Counted from the stretch's first letter, positions 1 through 10,690 are shown. The stretch is DNA of 64,000 bases from Paralithodes platypus (GCA_032716605.1 CM064492.1:54020131-54084130), one strand, 5' to 3'. A program made the numbers and translations. Notes: generated by a model not told the origin, from the sequence alone.

Positions 1-432
1 ACCCCACCCTACAGTAACACCCCACTCCCCACCCTACAGTAACACCCAACCCTATAGTAACACCCCACCCTATAGTAACACCCACAACACCTTCAATAGC
101 ACCCCACCCTACAGTAACACCCCACCCTACAGTAACACCCCACTCCCCACCCTACAGTAACACCCAACTCCCCACCCTACAGTAACACCCCACCCTATAG
201 TAACATCCCACACCCCACTAACACCCACAACACATTCAATAACACCCCACACCTCACCCTATAGTAACACCCCATACCCCACTACCACCCACAACACATT
301 CAATAACACCCCACACCCCACTAACACCCACAAAACCTTCAATAACACCCCACACCCCACCCTATAGTAACACCCCCACCCCACTAACACCCACAACACC
401 TTCAATAACACCCCACTCTTAGCTGACACCCG
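1..432. repeat. AC-rich minisatellite
   Basis: Degenerate tandem repeat built from CACCCCACCCTACAGTAAC-like and CACCCACAACACCTTCAATA-like units that alternate. The G-poor, C-rich strand is +. It runs off the left edge, so its true length is unknown. Open frames here are repeat read-through. Confidence 0.9.
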
Positions 433-539
433 GCCATTTGACACCCACCCTTCCAGCAACAAACACAAGTGAAAGATTCCGAAGAAATGTACGTGAAAAA
501 TCTGACTGAACCAAAAATAATGTCCTTCCCTTTAAGGTC

Positions 540-800
540 TCCCCCCCCCCCTGCACCCACTGTTTACCTCCTTCTTTCACCCCCTTCATTACCCCCTCAC
601 CCCCACCATATCCTACCTTCCGCAACTTCCCCTTCCCTCTTACCTTCTCCTTTCACCCCTTTCCTACCACCCACACCATATCCTACCTTCCCTCACTCCC
701 CCCTCCCTCCTTACCTCCTCCTTTCACCCCCTCACCCGCCCCCACCATACCCTACCTTACCCTTCACCCTCATCAACCCGTCTTACATCCATACATTCAA
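540..800. repeat. pyrimidine-rich low-complexity tract
   Basis: C/T-rich sequence with imprecise repetition of a CCTACCTTCC...TCACCCCC motif. The 113-aa frame across it is proline/serine-rich low complexity without a recognisable domain. I do not call it a gene. The AT-rich stretch 800-1080 after it shows nothing I recognise. Confidence 0.75.
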
Positions 801-1083
801 GTCGTTTTGACCTTATATTTTGTATTGGTTTATACCACACGGTATTTTCATATATTATCACACGTTGGCTAAATGTACAGACTAAACCTTGCAAATTATA
901 CAATAAAATATGTAGAACTATGCAAAAGTCGTCTTAAAACACGCTTTCATTATTATGGACATTGAAAAATAAACAATAATACAAATAAAAACCTGCATAA
1001 ATGCGATGGATTTTAATACAATATTGTATGTTTACGTGGATATCTGCTTCCAAAGTGTGTGTCTGTGTGCGTGTATATACCGG

Positions 1084-1085
<2 letters not shown>

Positions 1086-1140
<55 letters not shown>

Positions 1141-1160
1141 ACTTATATATATATATATAC

Positions 1161-1203
<43 letters not shown>
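1086..1203. repeat. compound (TA)n-(TG)n microsatellite
   Basis: About 26 TA units, a short interruption, eight more TA units and then about 18 TG units. Confidence 0.97.
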
Positions 1204-1205
<2 letters not shown>

Positions 1206-1340
1206 CCCATAAAATGTTAATTCCTCTGGCATAAGCATCAGGCTATTCATGGTGCAATTGAGTACAGTAGATGATTAGATCGAAATACAGTATTCGATAA
1301 AAGGATATTAATCGTTGTCATGTGCTGTATCTCTAAAAGT

Positions 1341-1412
1341 CTTGATGATGTAATGGTTAGAGCGTGTGAGTTCTGTATGTGGTATCCTGGGTTCGAATAC
1401 TGGGGAGATTGC
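1341..1412 (+). mobile_element. tRNA-like SINE head (degenerate)
   Basis: Shows a box-A-like TAATGGTTAGAGCG and a box-B-like GGTTCGAATAC at tRNA-like spacing. The T-stem has a mismatch next to the loop, so a functional tRNA is unlikely. The sequence after box B (GTGCTTTCATCAATTT) resembles that after another box B at 29298, which points to a dispersed tRNA-derived repeat. Confidence 0.5.
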
Positions 1413-1727
1413 GTGCTTTCATCAATTTAATTTGAGAGGGGGGGGGGTATGGTGTTAAGAGAAATGTTAATAAATATATATACTGTATATTCAGACCCTT
1501 GAAGTTATTCGTGGGCTGTAACCTCCTAGTTGTCACTACAAAACCATTCTAACGAGGTAGATCCTTGACTTACAGCACTCACCCTAATGTACCGGTACCT
1601 ATAAGCTACTGTATTTATGAAGTACATTAATTGTTTAAATATGATGTTAGTGTACCTATAAACTCTCCAACCCACGAAATACGTTGACTGACAATACTAC
1701 CGTTTGTTTTTGTTTTTGTTTTGTTTT

Positions 1728-2113
<386 letters not shown>

Positions 2114-2150
2114 TGGCAGAAGGTATACTTAAGTACTTGAGCACGCACAC

Positions 2151-2201
2151 ACTACCTCCAACCCCCCCCCCCTCTCTCTCTTTCTCTCTCTCTCTCTTTC
2201 C
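2151..2201. repeat. poly-C plus (TC)n
   Basis: Short C homopolymer followed by CTCTCT repeats. Confidence 0.9.
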
Positions 2202-2364
2202 AAATTTGAACAGTTGGAGTGAGGACAAATAACAAAATTGTAGAAACGAAAGAAAAGGATTATTTTTTCCCTAGCCTAAACGAAAGAAAGTGAATATTTG
2301 TTTCCCTAGCCTATCTGACAATTCTGGCGACTTCATAGAGTTGAAATTATCTGGTGCAAGGCTG

Positions 2365-2610
2365 GTTGTTTTGGTTCCTCCTTGTTTCACGCCATTTGTT
2401 TGGAAATAAGACGATTCACATCATTAGTTTGGCGATTATAAGACATTTCACCCCATTCAGGTGTCGAATGTTATGCTGGGTGAGCGGTAGTGATCCTGTA
2501 ATTTAGAAAAAACGGCTTTTGGCCATGACTTTCTCCTGCTTAAAATGTACACAATAAGCTTGGAAAGGGTCTAGGGGGCACTTCTCAGTTTGAAAACGGT
2601 CAATTGGTTT
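2365..2610 (+). mobile_element. family B2 TTAA element, decayed
   Basis: Contains the B/C core in order: a CCATTAGTTTGGCGAT-like repeat, TAAGACATTTCACCCCATTC, AGGTGTCGA, a GAGCGGTAGTGATCCTGTAA segment, a TGTACA block, and AAGCTTGGAAAGGGTCTAGG. Both termini are lost or unrecognisable. Non-autonomous; no coding potential. Confidence 0.6.
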
Positions 2611-2664
2611 TCTATTTATTATTGTATATTATTTGATCCCAGGGGGCAATTTCACAAGTGGTCA

Positions 2665-2744
2665 AATGAGATCACTTTTACCTTTCTGATTCACAACTCT
2701 ACTTTCAAAGCTCCCTGAAATCGTTGAATGTTAGCCAGAATTAA
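2665..2744. mobile_element. family A MITE, 3' remnant
   Basis: The stretch AAGCTCCCTGAAATCGTTGA followed by GTTAGCCAGAA resembles the right arm of family A. It runs straight into the TTAA that starts the next copy. Read as a truncated neighbour sharing that TTAA. Confidence 0.45.
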
Positions 2745-2954
2745 CCCTTTCTATACCGGCGACGTCTTTGTCATTTTATTCTAGCTATATTTTGACGATT
2801 TTACGCAGTTTAAGAAGGATCCGTGGTAGTAAAAAGGGTTAAGTGATATAGTTCGAAGCCTGTTAATTGCTGGAGGCCCTTTTTAAACTGAATAAAATCG
2901 TCTAATAGTAGCCAGAATAAAGTGAAAAAGACGTGGCGGTACAGGCGGCGTTAA
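2741..2954. mobile_element. family A TTAA-flanked MITE
   Basis: 214 bp bounded by TTAA. The left arm starts TTAACCCTTTCTATACCGG. The right arm has AAAATCGTCTAATAGTAGCC and ends near GGCGGTACAGGCGGCGTTAA. The arms are long imperfect inverted repeats around GACGATTTTA / TAAAATCGTC. No transposase. The TTAA target and CCC start are piggyBac-like (inference). Confidence 0.75.
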
Positions 2955-3097
2955 AGGAGGAGGATATCATTGTATTCTGAAGGGGTTTATTTTCTCCCTT
3001 GGTATAAGCAAAGCAGAATAAAATATATACTAAATGAAACTTGAATCTTGAATGTCTATAAAGGATTTGTTCCGTGTGTTAGGAGTCACATTTAATG

Positions 3098-3391
3098 TTA
3101 ACCCTTTCAAGATCCGATAACTAAATTCTATTCCGTTTTCTGGATATTATTTGACAATTTTATTCAGATTAGTTGTTGTTGTTGTTATTGTTCCCCAAGC
3201 TGCCTGGCCGAACAGCCCCAAGGCCCCGAGTAAGGCCAAGGCAGATTAGTAAGGGTTAATGGACGTTTGAGGGGTAATTGAGATAGTTGTTACCCTTATA
3301 AGTCCCACAGATCCTTTCTAAGCTGTATCAAATTGTCTAATGATAAGCCAGAATACACTGTCAAATTGCGTCATAATCTTCAAAGGGTTGT
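3098..3391. mobile_element. family A MITE with nested retroposon
   Basis: Left arm begins TTAACCCTTTCAAGATCCG. The right arm has AATTGTCTAATGATAAGCC and ends CTTCAAAGGGTT, with the terminal TTAA mutated. The left arm is interrupted at 3174-3241 by a short retroposon flanked by a 9-bp duplication. Confidence 0.7.
3174..3241 (-). mobile_element. 5'-truncated retroposon R with (AAC)n tail
   Basis: 68 bp matching the 3' end of the ~400-bp retroposon at 17720-18134 and 61317-61720. Read on the minus strand it ends in an (AAC)n-type tail. It is flanked by CAGATTAGT at 3165-3173 and 3242-3250. A short 3'-end fragment plus target duplication is the mark of target-primed reverse transcription. Confidence 0.8.
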
Positions 3392-3573
3392 TATATACCG
3401 CTATTCAGGGAATAGGACACGTTTATTTAGTGTGACTGTACTGCAACCTCTCATATCATTGTGAGGTAGACGATAGGACACGCAGTAGAGAGGTCAACCT
3501 TCGCCTAGGGTGCTAGTGAGGGAGGGAGTTTCTGTTTATTTTCGTTATGTTGTCATGTTGTAACCCCGCCATA

Positions 3574-3655
3574 ACCCACGCACACACACTCACCGACAAA
3601 CAACCCACACAGTACATATACAGTATACACACACACACAAACATACATACACGCC
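3574..3655. repeat. CA-rich microsatellite cluster
   Basis: Interrupted (CA)n with CATA variants. Confidence 0.8.
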
Positions 3656-3770
3656 TCTGAATGCTCTATCTCCTCTTCCCCCTCCGAATATCTTTAGAAT
3701 GGGAAACTGAGAACAAATATAATAAATCAAGTAAGAGTAGGAATTATGAATACAATAATGTAGGCCTACG

Positions 3771-4065
<295 letters not shown>

Positions 4066-4190
4066 ACTTTACTGTCCTATTCTTCCACTATAAACTGACC
4101 CTGTCTAGTAGTTTCAAGGCCGGACCACCTAGTTGGGACTACAAGGTCTGTGTGGTCTGAGTATCTGTGTAACTCTGTGTAACTATCTCT
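4066..4190 (+). mobile_element. LINE 3'-end fragment with tandem tail (family G)
   Basis: Contains AAGGCCGGACCACCTAGT, AAGGTCTGTGTGGTCTGAGT and the duplicated tail CTGTGTAACTCTGTGTAAC. A close copy lies at 50608-50703, downstream of a LINE C-terminal remnant. The block resembles the 3' end of L-A (ACTAGATCTGTTGTTGCTTG then TTTGTACTCC repeats). It sits between (TC)n on the left and a short TCTCTCTCTT on the right. Confidence 0.55.
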
Positions 4191-4212
4191 CTCTTATAAT
4201 CACTAATCTCAC

Positions 4213-5555
4213 CCCAGCAATAAAAATATCAGCCCCAATTCCACTATCACCACCAGTAGCATCACTGTCACCATCATCACCATTACCACCAACACCACTA
4301 TCACCATGACCAACATAACCTCTATCAGCATCACTGTAACCACACGCATCATTATCGCCATCACCACTATCACCATCAATATCACCATGACCAACATAAC
4401 CTCTATCAGCATCACTGTAACCACACGCATCATTATCGCCATCACCACTATCCCTGTCACCACTATCACCATCAATATCACCATGACCAACATAACCTCA
4501 CCATCACTGTAATCACACGCATCATTATCGCCATCACCACTATCCCTGTCATCACTATCACCATTACCACCAATGTCACCAACGCTGTAAGTACCAGTAT
4601 TATCACCATTATCACCACCTCCATAACCAACCCCATCACTATTACCATTTTCACCGTCATCATTATCATCACCATTGTCATCATCACCACCATAACTACC
4701 ACTATCATCATTATCACCATCGTCACCACACCACTATCACTACCACTACCACCATCACCACTATTCATCATTATCATCACCATCATAACCACACCACCAT
4801 CATAATCACACCACCATCACTACCACCACCACCATCATTATCACCACCACCATCACTACTATCACTAACACCACCCTCATCATTACCACCACCAATACCA
4901 TCACAACTACCAACCCTACCACCACCACCACCATCATTATCACCACCACCATCACTACTATCACTAACACCACCCTCATCATTACCACCACCAATACCAT
5001 CACAACCACCAACCCTACCACCACCACCACCACCATCATTATCACCACCACCATCACTAATATCACTAACACCACCACCATCATTACCACCACCAATACC
5101 ATCACAACTACCAACCCTACCACCACCACCATCACTACTATCACTAACACCACCCTCATCATTACCACCACCAATACCATCACAACTACCAACCCTACCA
5201 CCACCACCATCATTATCACCACCACCATCACTACCACCACCGCCATCATTATCACCACCACCACCACCATCATTATCACCACCACCACCACCACCACCAC
5301 CACCACCACCACCATCATTATCACCACCACCATCACTACTATCACTAACACCACCCTCATCATTACCACCACCAATACCATCACAACTACCAACCCTACC
5401 ACCACCACCACCACCATCATTATCACCACCACCATCATTATCACCACCACCACCACCATCATTATCACCACCACCACCACCACCACCACCACTACCACCA
5501 TCACCACCACCACCACCACCACCACCACCACCACCACCATCACCACCACCACAAC
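4213..5555. repeat. ATC/ACC trinucleotide array with higher-order repeats
   Basis: 1.3 kb of ATC, ACC and ACT triplets. Part of it is organised into longer units: a block starting ACCATGACCAACATAACCTC recurs near 4311, 4384 and 4481, and a block containing CACCCTCATCATTACCACC recurs near 4870, 4973, 5152 and 5350. The valine/methionine-rich minus frame of 274 aa is repeat read-through. Confidence 0.95.
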
Positions 5556-5613
5556 ACAGGATTTACAACACCATTTCAACCAGTACTGAATCGACCAGTG
5601 CCACCTTATAAAT

Positions 5614-5857
5614 GGGTGCCAATTGACCACTTACGAGTTTCGTTCTATAAGGAAGTTGGAGCTGTAGACATCGATATTTAGCAGAATTATCAGCTATAAT
5701 ACGGTTGTAACACATTAATCAAAGTATATAAACCAATTCAACATACTTTTTTATCCATCAGAAACCTATATAATAATTGAATTTCCATTTAGTATCCATG
5801 TTAACGGTTCCAACTTCCTTATAGCCTGAAACTCGCAAGTGGTCAATTGAAGCACCC
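5614..5857. mobile_element. family H inverted-repeat MITE
   Basis: 244 bp with terminal inverted repeats of about 40 bp. The left end holds GGGTGCCAATTGACCACTTA and TATAAGGAAGTTGGA. The right end holds TCCAACTTCCTTATA and AAGTGGTCAATTGAAGCACC. A decayed copy lies at 50941-51135. No ORF; superfamily not assigned. Confidence 0.75.
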
Positions 5858-5878
5858 ACCTAACCTGACCTAGCCTAC

Positions 5879-6264
5879 CTAAAGGGGGCCCACCTCGCTT
5901 TTGTTTCTCTTTATCTCCATCTCTCTTTGGCTTGTATCCAGTCGGCCCCATTCAACCTACTGTTTTAAGACGTTTACCCTCACCCAGGTGTCAATATTTT
6001 CCTGGTGAGCGGTAGCGAGCCAGCATATATATATTTTTGTTTTGACAGCAAGCTAAATTTGTACATTTTTCGATAGAAAAATTCTCCGGCGAAGCCGGAT
6101 TTATTCCATACAATGCTGGCTCGCTATCGTTTGCCAGGAAGAAATCGACATCTGGATGGGGATAAACGTCTTAAAACAGTTGGCTGAAGGGGGCCGAATA
6201 GATACAAGCCAGGGAAAGAGAAAAGGAGAAAAAGAGAAAACAAAAAACCGGTGACCCCCCTTAA
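5879..6264 (+). mobile_element. family C foldback TTAA element
   Basis: 386 bp. Starts CTAAAGGGGGCCCACCTCGC (the first TTAA mutated to CTAA) and ends GGTGACCCCCCTTAA. It is almost one large palindrome: GCCTACTGTTTTAAGACGTT on the left answers AACGTCTTAAAACAGTTGGC on the right, around the hairpin TCCGGCGAAGCCGGAT. Its terminal TTAA is also the first TTAA of the next element. Confidence 0.85.
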
Positions 6265-6475
6265 CCCGTTCAGTACCGGTGACGTCCTTTTCATTATAGT
6301 TTGCCAACTATTAGATGACTTCATTCAGCTTAGGAAGGACCTCTAATAATGAAAATGCTATAGATTATCTCATTTAATCCTTTGAACTACCACAGATCCT
6401 TCAAAAGCTGAATAAAGTTGTCTAAGAATGTCCAGAATATGCTGAAAAGGACATCACCGGTACTGAATGGGTTAA
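6261..6475. mobile_element. family A TTAA-flanked MITE, best TIRs
   Basis: 215 bp. The left end TTAACCCGTTCAGTACCGG is nearly the exact reverse complement of the right end CCGGTACTGAATGGGTTAA. The inverted match continues through GTGACGTCCTTTTCA / TGAAAAGGACATCAC. Shares TTAA with both neighbours. Confidence 0.9.
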
Positions 6476-6686
6476 CCCCTTCTGTACCGGCTACGTCTTT
6501 TGTGTTCTATTCTAGCTAGATATAGGCAATTTGGTGCAGTTAAAGAATGATCTGTAGTAGTAAAAAGGGTTAAGTGAGATAGTTCGAAGCCTGTAAATAG
6601 CTGGAGGTCCTTTTGACACTGAATACAACCTTCTAATAGTAGCCAGGCTGACGTTAAAAGGACATCACCGGCACTGACTGGGTTAA
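6472..6686. mobile_element. family A TTAA-flanked MITE
   Basis: 215 bp from TTAACCCCTTCTGTACCGG to CACTGACTGGGTTAA. Internally more diverged than its neighbour. It starts at the same TTAA that ends the previous copy, which indicates stepwise insertion into one TTAA. Confidence 0.85.
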
Positions 6687-6734
6687 TAGTATTGGTTGGG
6701 TTGGCACTGGTTGAGAGCTACTGGGTCGAATGGC

Positions 6735-7009
6735 ATACTGGCTAACCATGTCTAAGCTGGGGATGGTATTTTTCGACTACCCTTGTTTCGTTCCATTAGC
6801 TAGGCGATTTTGAGACGTTTCGCCCCATTAGTGTGGCGACTATAAGGCATTTCATTCTATTCAGGTCTCGATTGCTTCTAGACGAGCGAAGCTTATATTA
6901 TTAGGGGACATCAAACTTCAGCCAAGACATTATTCCACTGATAAATAAATTAATATATAAATAAACAAATAATTAAAAACTAAATAAATAAACAAATTAC
7001 ATATATACA

Positions 7010-7053
<44 letters not shown>

Positions 7054-7246
7054 TGTATATATCGCCCCAGACCCCCTGTCTGGGGCGGATTTAATGGGGA
7101 TCTGAGGAGGTCTTGCATTAGTTTAAGAGAGAAAACAAAACAACAAATAAATTGCTCGTAAATGGCAAGAACATCGGAAACCCTCAATAATAATTGAACA
7201 ACATCTTAACAATCACCTCCCCAAAACTCGGATGGGCTAGTGTTAA
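6735..7246 (+). mobile_element. family B2 element carrying a (TA)n tract
   Basis: Left part has CCATTAGCTAGGCGATTTTG, GAGACGTTTCGCCCCATTAG and a CAGGTCTCGATTG core. Right part has AATGGCAAGAACATCGGAAA and CCTCAATAATAATTGAACAA, shared with B2 copies at 7480-7836 and 51330-52070. It ends at TTAA 7243-7246. A (TA)n of about 40 bp lies inside at 7010-7052, next to the palindrome GCCCCAGACCCCCTGTCTGG. Confidence 0.6.
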
Positions 7247-7454
7247 GCCGGTATCACACGAGCGCTTTTCCACTCAACATTTATCCTTAATACTGGTCTG
7301 GCAGCTTATGGGGTAAACATTTATTATATTTCAGTTACTTAAATTCATCTATCATCAGTCTAGTTTCCGATACCAGTGCAAAATATTCCAGAAATGTTGC
7401 CAGAAAATGTTGATCATCGAATGTTGACTATAAAAGCTCTCGTGTGATACCGGC
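7247..7454 (+). mobile_element. family D inverted-repeat MITE
   Basis: 208 bp with ends GCCGGTATCACACGAGCGC and CTCTCGTGTGATACCGGC. Subterminal AACATTTATCC and AATGTTGACTATAAAAG are also found in the copy at 37887-38095. A fragment of the end survives at 14281-14302. No ORF and no convincing target duplication. Confidence 0.8.
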
Positions 7455-7479
7455 TTTAGCCCTATGCAATCCATGGGAG

Positions 7480-7836
7480 GTCATGTTGGACCTATCCTTT
7501 TTCGCTCCATTAATTGGGTGATTTTAAGAAGTTTCATCTCATCACATTGGTGATAATACGACGCTATCGATTTTTTTTCTTCTGGGAAAGCGATAGCGAG
7601 CCTATAACATAGAAGGTAGGCTATCAGCCTTCGATCGAAAAAAAAAATACATGGAAAAATGTACAAAATTAAATTGAAGTGGGTTTGGGTGAAGGAAGTC
7701 TGGGAAGGCGTTTATATTTTCGTAGGGGACAAACTAAGATACATTGGTCGAAAATGGCAAGCATAAGCGAAATCCTCAATAATAATTAAACTAAATATCA
7801 TAATAACTCACAAGACGGCGGACCAGATAATGTTAA
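7480..7836 (+). mobile_element. family B2 TTAA element
   Basis: Carries CGCTCCATTAATTGGGTGAT, TTTAAGAAGTTTCATCTCAT, AAAGCGATAGCGAGCCT, a TGTACAAAATTAAATTGAAG block, and the B2-specific GGGGACAAACTAAGATACAT and CAAGACGGCGGACCAG near the end. The closing TTAA at 7833-7836 is shared with a B fragment. Confidence 0.7.
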
Positions 7837-7965
7837 GGGGGGATGGTTTACTTTTTGGGCGATTTTTGCATGTATTCATTATTTTTCTAGTTTCCTCCCT
7901 AAACCTCCATCAAATTAAAATAAAACATCCATTAGATCTCCCATATAAATTAATTTGTAAATTCT
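7833..7965 (-). mobile_element. family B element, truncated
   Basis: Starts TTAAGGGGGGATGGTTTAC. Continues with TAGTTTCCTCCCTAAACCTC and CATCAAATTAAAATAAAACA, matching the end of complete B copies read in reverse. It breaks off where a LINE fragment begins. Confidence 0.7.
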
Positions 7966-8112
7966 CCTACTCTTCGAAACAGAGAAAGGGGCAAGGGAAC
8001 GCGAAAGTGGTCCCGGACCCTGATAATTATAACCCTTGAATATTGTGTCTGTTCGGGCTCTGTTTCGAGTCGGCCACCTCCAGGAATGGGGTATGTGCCT
8101 GAGTATATACAT
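7966..8112 (-). pseudogene. jockey-like LINE 3' fragment
   Basis: On the minus strand, ACATACCCCATTCCTGGAGG, GAGCCCGAACAGACACAATA and GGGACCACTTTCGCGTTCC match the 57575-57790 fragment, which encodes the C-terminal end of the reverse transcriptase present at 20316-21575. Short and frame-broken. Confidence 0.6.
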
Positions 8113-8127
8113 ACATACATACATACA

Positions 8128-8488
8128 TTAAGGGGAGACTGGCCGTTTGTTTGGTCTATTAATTCATTTATTCATATATTTGTTTAGTTTCCTCCCTAGA
8201 CCTCCATCAAGCTTGGAAAAACACATCCTAGACCCCCCTTCAAGATAAATTTGTACATATTTCGGTAGAAAAATGTCCCGGCCGCCTCTTAAAATTGCAG
8301 GCTTGCTATCGCTCGCCAGGAAATAATCGACACCTAAATGGCACGAAAGGTCTTAAAATTGACAGCAAAATGGGGCGAAAGGTGTTAAGATCGCCAAACT
8401 AATGGGCCGAACGTCTTATAATCTCAAAACTAATGGGGCTAAACATTAGGGAGAAGGGGGTCCAGAAAAACGGTCTTCCTCCCCTTAA
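8128..8488 (-). mobile_element. family B TTAA element, complete
   Basis: 361 bp from TTAAGGGGAGACTGGCCG to CTTCCTCCCCTTAA. In reverse orientation it has the family landmarks: CTAGACCTCCATCAAGCTTG, GTAGAAAAATGTCC, GCTATCGCTCGCCAGGAA, CGACACCTAAATGGCACGAA, and several degenerate repeats of GGTCTTAAAAT..CAAACTAATGG. No coding potential. Confidence 0.85.
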
Positions 8489-8489
8489 G

Positions 8490-8836
8490 CAATGGGACTC
8501 ACCGCGCTGGCTTAGGACGTGTTGGTGACCTGGAACACTTTTAATCGGATCCCTAACAGTGAACCTGCCTAGCATGGTTGGCCCTGAGCTAGTACAGCTT
8601 CACTGATCATGGGGATGCTCGAGTCTCTTCGCCTCTGTAAAGCATTATTCCTCGAAGATCTCGGGCTTTACGATAATGCTATGGGTTTGTGATCAGAGTT
8701 TTCCTTCTCCTAGGTCAGTTGCTGTCCAAAGCTTATGAGTCAAGCCCACTCGAGTTTTTTTTATCAGGGGTTTCTTTCCCCTAGACAGGTTGCCTACTAT
8801 GGTTAAAGAGCCCTGTCTGCCCTGTAAGTTGTATAA
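8490..8836 (-). mobile_element. SINE-like retroposon with dimeric head
   Basis: On the minus strand two related blocks appear (about 8765-8836 and 8690-8755), each of the form GGCA-GACTC-GCC-TGG-AACCTG-CTAGG. They match the head dimer of the element at 34556-34960. The body (GATCTTCGAGGAATAATGC and so on) differs from that copy, suggesting two families with a shared head. Ends are approximate. Confidence 0.5.
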
Positions 8837-8854
8837 ACCTAAATGTATATGTAT

Positions 8855-8935
8855 ATTTTACACCATATATACATATACACATATACAGTATATACACATA
8901 TACTGTACATACATACATACATAATAATACAATAC
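8855..8935. repeat. TACA/TATA-rich low complexity
   Basis: Short ATATACAC and TACATACA runs leading into the (GT)n tract. Confidence 0.7.
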
Positions 8936-8957
8936 AACAGGGTAAATAAAATATGTA

Positions 8958-9160
<203 letters not shown>

Positions 9161-9344
9161 ACCCTTGTTGTTTTCTCCCTTAACCCAATTCTAGGGTATC
9201 CGTGCCAGCGAGAGTGCCACGGTTAAATGGAGTAACGAAGTAGACCACCATACACAAACCACAAGATAAACTGTTTACCTGCTACCGGTACTGAACGCTT
9301 CTTCTGGGAACAGGATGGGGGGAAAAGAGGCACAAACAAGATAA

Positions 9345-10562
9345 CATAATGGGAGATGGAGGGAAAGGGAAGAAAGGGGGAGGAAGCACAGGAAGACGTA
9401 ATGGGAGATGGAAGGAAAGGGAAGAAAGGGTAGGGGGCACAAGTGGGAGAAAAAATGGGAGTTGGGGAGACGGAAGAAAGGGTAGGGGGCACAAGTGGGA
9501 GAAGAAATGGGAGTTGGGGAGACGGAAGAAAGGGTAAGGGGCACAAGTGGGAGAAAAAATGGGAGTTGGGAAGACGGAAGAAAGGGTAGGGGGCACAAGT
9601 GGGAGAAAAAATGGGAGTTGGGGAGACGGAAGAAAGGGTAAGGGGCACAAGTGGGAGAAAAAATGGGAGTTGGGGAGACGGAAGAAAGGGTAAGGGGCAC
9701 AAGTGGGAGAAGAAATGGGAGTTGGGGAGACGGAAGAAAGGGTAAGGGGCACAAGTGGGAGAAGAATTGGGAGTTGGGGAGACGGAAGAAAGGGTAAGGG
9801 GCACAAGTGGGAGAAGAAATGGGAGTTGGGGAGACGGAAGAAAGGGTAAGGGGCACAAGTGGGAGAAGAAATGGGAGTTGGGGAGACGGAAGAAAGGGGT
9901 AAGGGGGGCACAAGTGAGAGAAGAAATGGGAGTTGGGGAGACGGAAGAAAGGGTAAGGGGCACAAGTGAGAGAAGAAATGGGAGTTGGGGAGACGGAAGA
10001 AAGGGTAAGGGGCACAAGTGAGAGAAGAAATGGGAGTTGGGGAGACGGAAGAGGGGGTAAGGGGCACAAGTGAGAGAAGAAATGGGAGTTGGGGAGACGG
10101 AAGAAAGGGTAAGGGGCACAAGTGGGAGAAGAAATGGGAGTTTGGGGAACACAATTGAGAGAAGAAAGTTGTGGGAGACGGACAAAGTGAGAGAAGAAAT
10201 GGGAGTTGGGGAGACGGAAGAAAGGGTAAAGGGGCACAAGTGAGAGAAGAACTTGGGAGTTGGGGAGACGGATGAAAGGGTAAGGGGCACAAGTGGGAGA
10301 AGAGAAAGGGAGTTGGGGAGACGGAAAAAGAAAGGTAAGGGGCACAAGTGGGAGAAGAAATGGGAGTTGGGAGACGGAAGAAAGGGTAAGGGGCACAAGT
10401 GAGAGAAGAAATGGGAGTTGGGGAGACGGAAGAAAGGGTAAGGGGCACAAGTGGGAGAAGAAATGGGAGTTGGGGAGACGGAAGAAAGGGTAAGGGGCAC
10501 AAGTGGGAGAAGAAATGGGAGTTGGGGAGACGGAAGAAAGGGTAAGGGGCACAAGTGAGAGA
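9345..10562. repeat. 52-bp G/A-rich minisatellite
   Basis: About 23 units of 52 bp, containing GGAGACGGAAGAAAGGGTAA, GGGGCACAAGTGGGAGAAG and AAATGGGAGTTG. Because 52 is not a multiple of 3 and the minus strand lacks stops, all three minus frames stay open for over 400 codons. These are not genes. A few units near 10140-10300 carry indels. Confidence 0.97.
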
Positions 10563-10597
10563 AGAGAATAGGAGATTAAGAGAAAGAGAAGAAAGGT

Positions 10598-10690
10598 ATA
10601 TGAGAGAGAGAGAGAGTGTCTGTGTTATAGTTAAAGGTATATGAGAGAGAGAGAGAGAGAGAGATAGAGAGTGTCTGCGTTATAGTTAAA
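10598..10690. repeat. two-copy GA-rich repeat
   Basis: A ~60-bp unit ending GTGTCTG(T/C)GTTATAGTTAAA occurs twice and contains (GA)n. GTTAAATGGAGTA at its end also occurs at 9221-9233, just before the 52-bp array. Confidence 0.75.

Noticed and set aside
4806..5630. 274-aa valine/methionine frame
   Set aside because: ATC/ACC triplets on the opposite strand; no domain.
9223..10554. 443-, 425- and 406-aa proline/serine frames on the minus strand
   Set aside because: Three overlapping frames of the same 52-bp array; no start context, domain or composition of a real protein.
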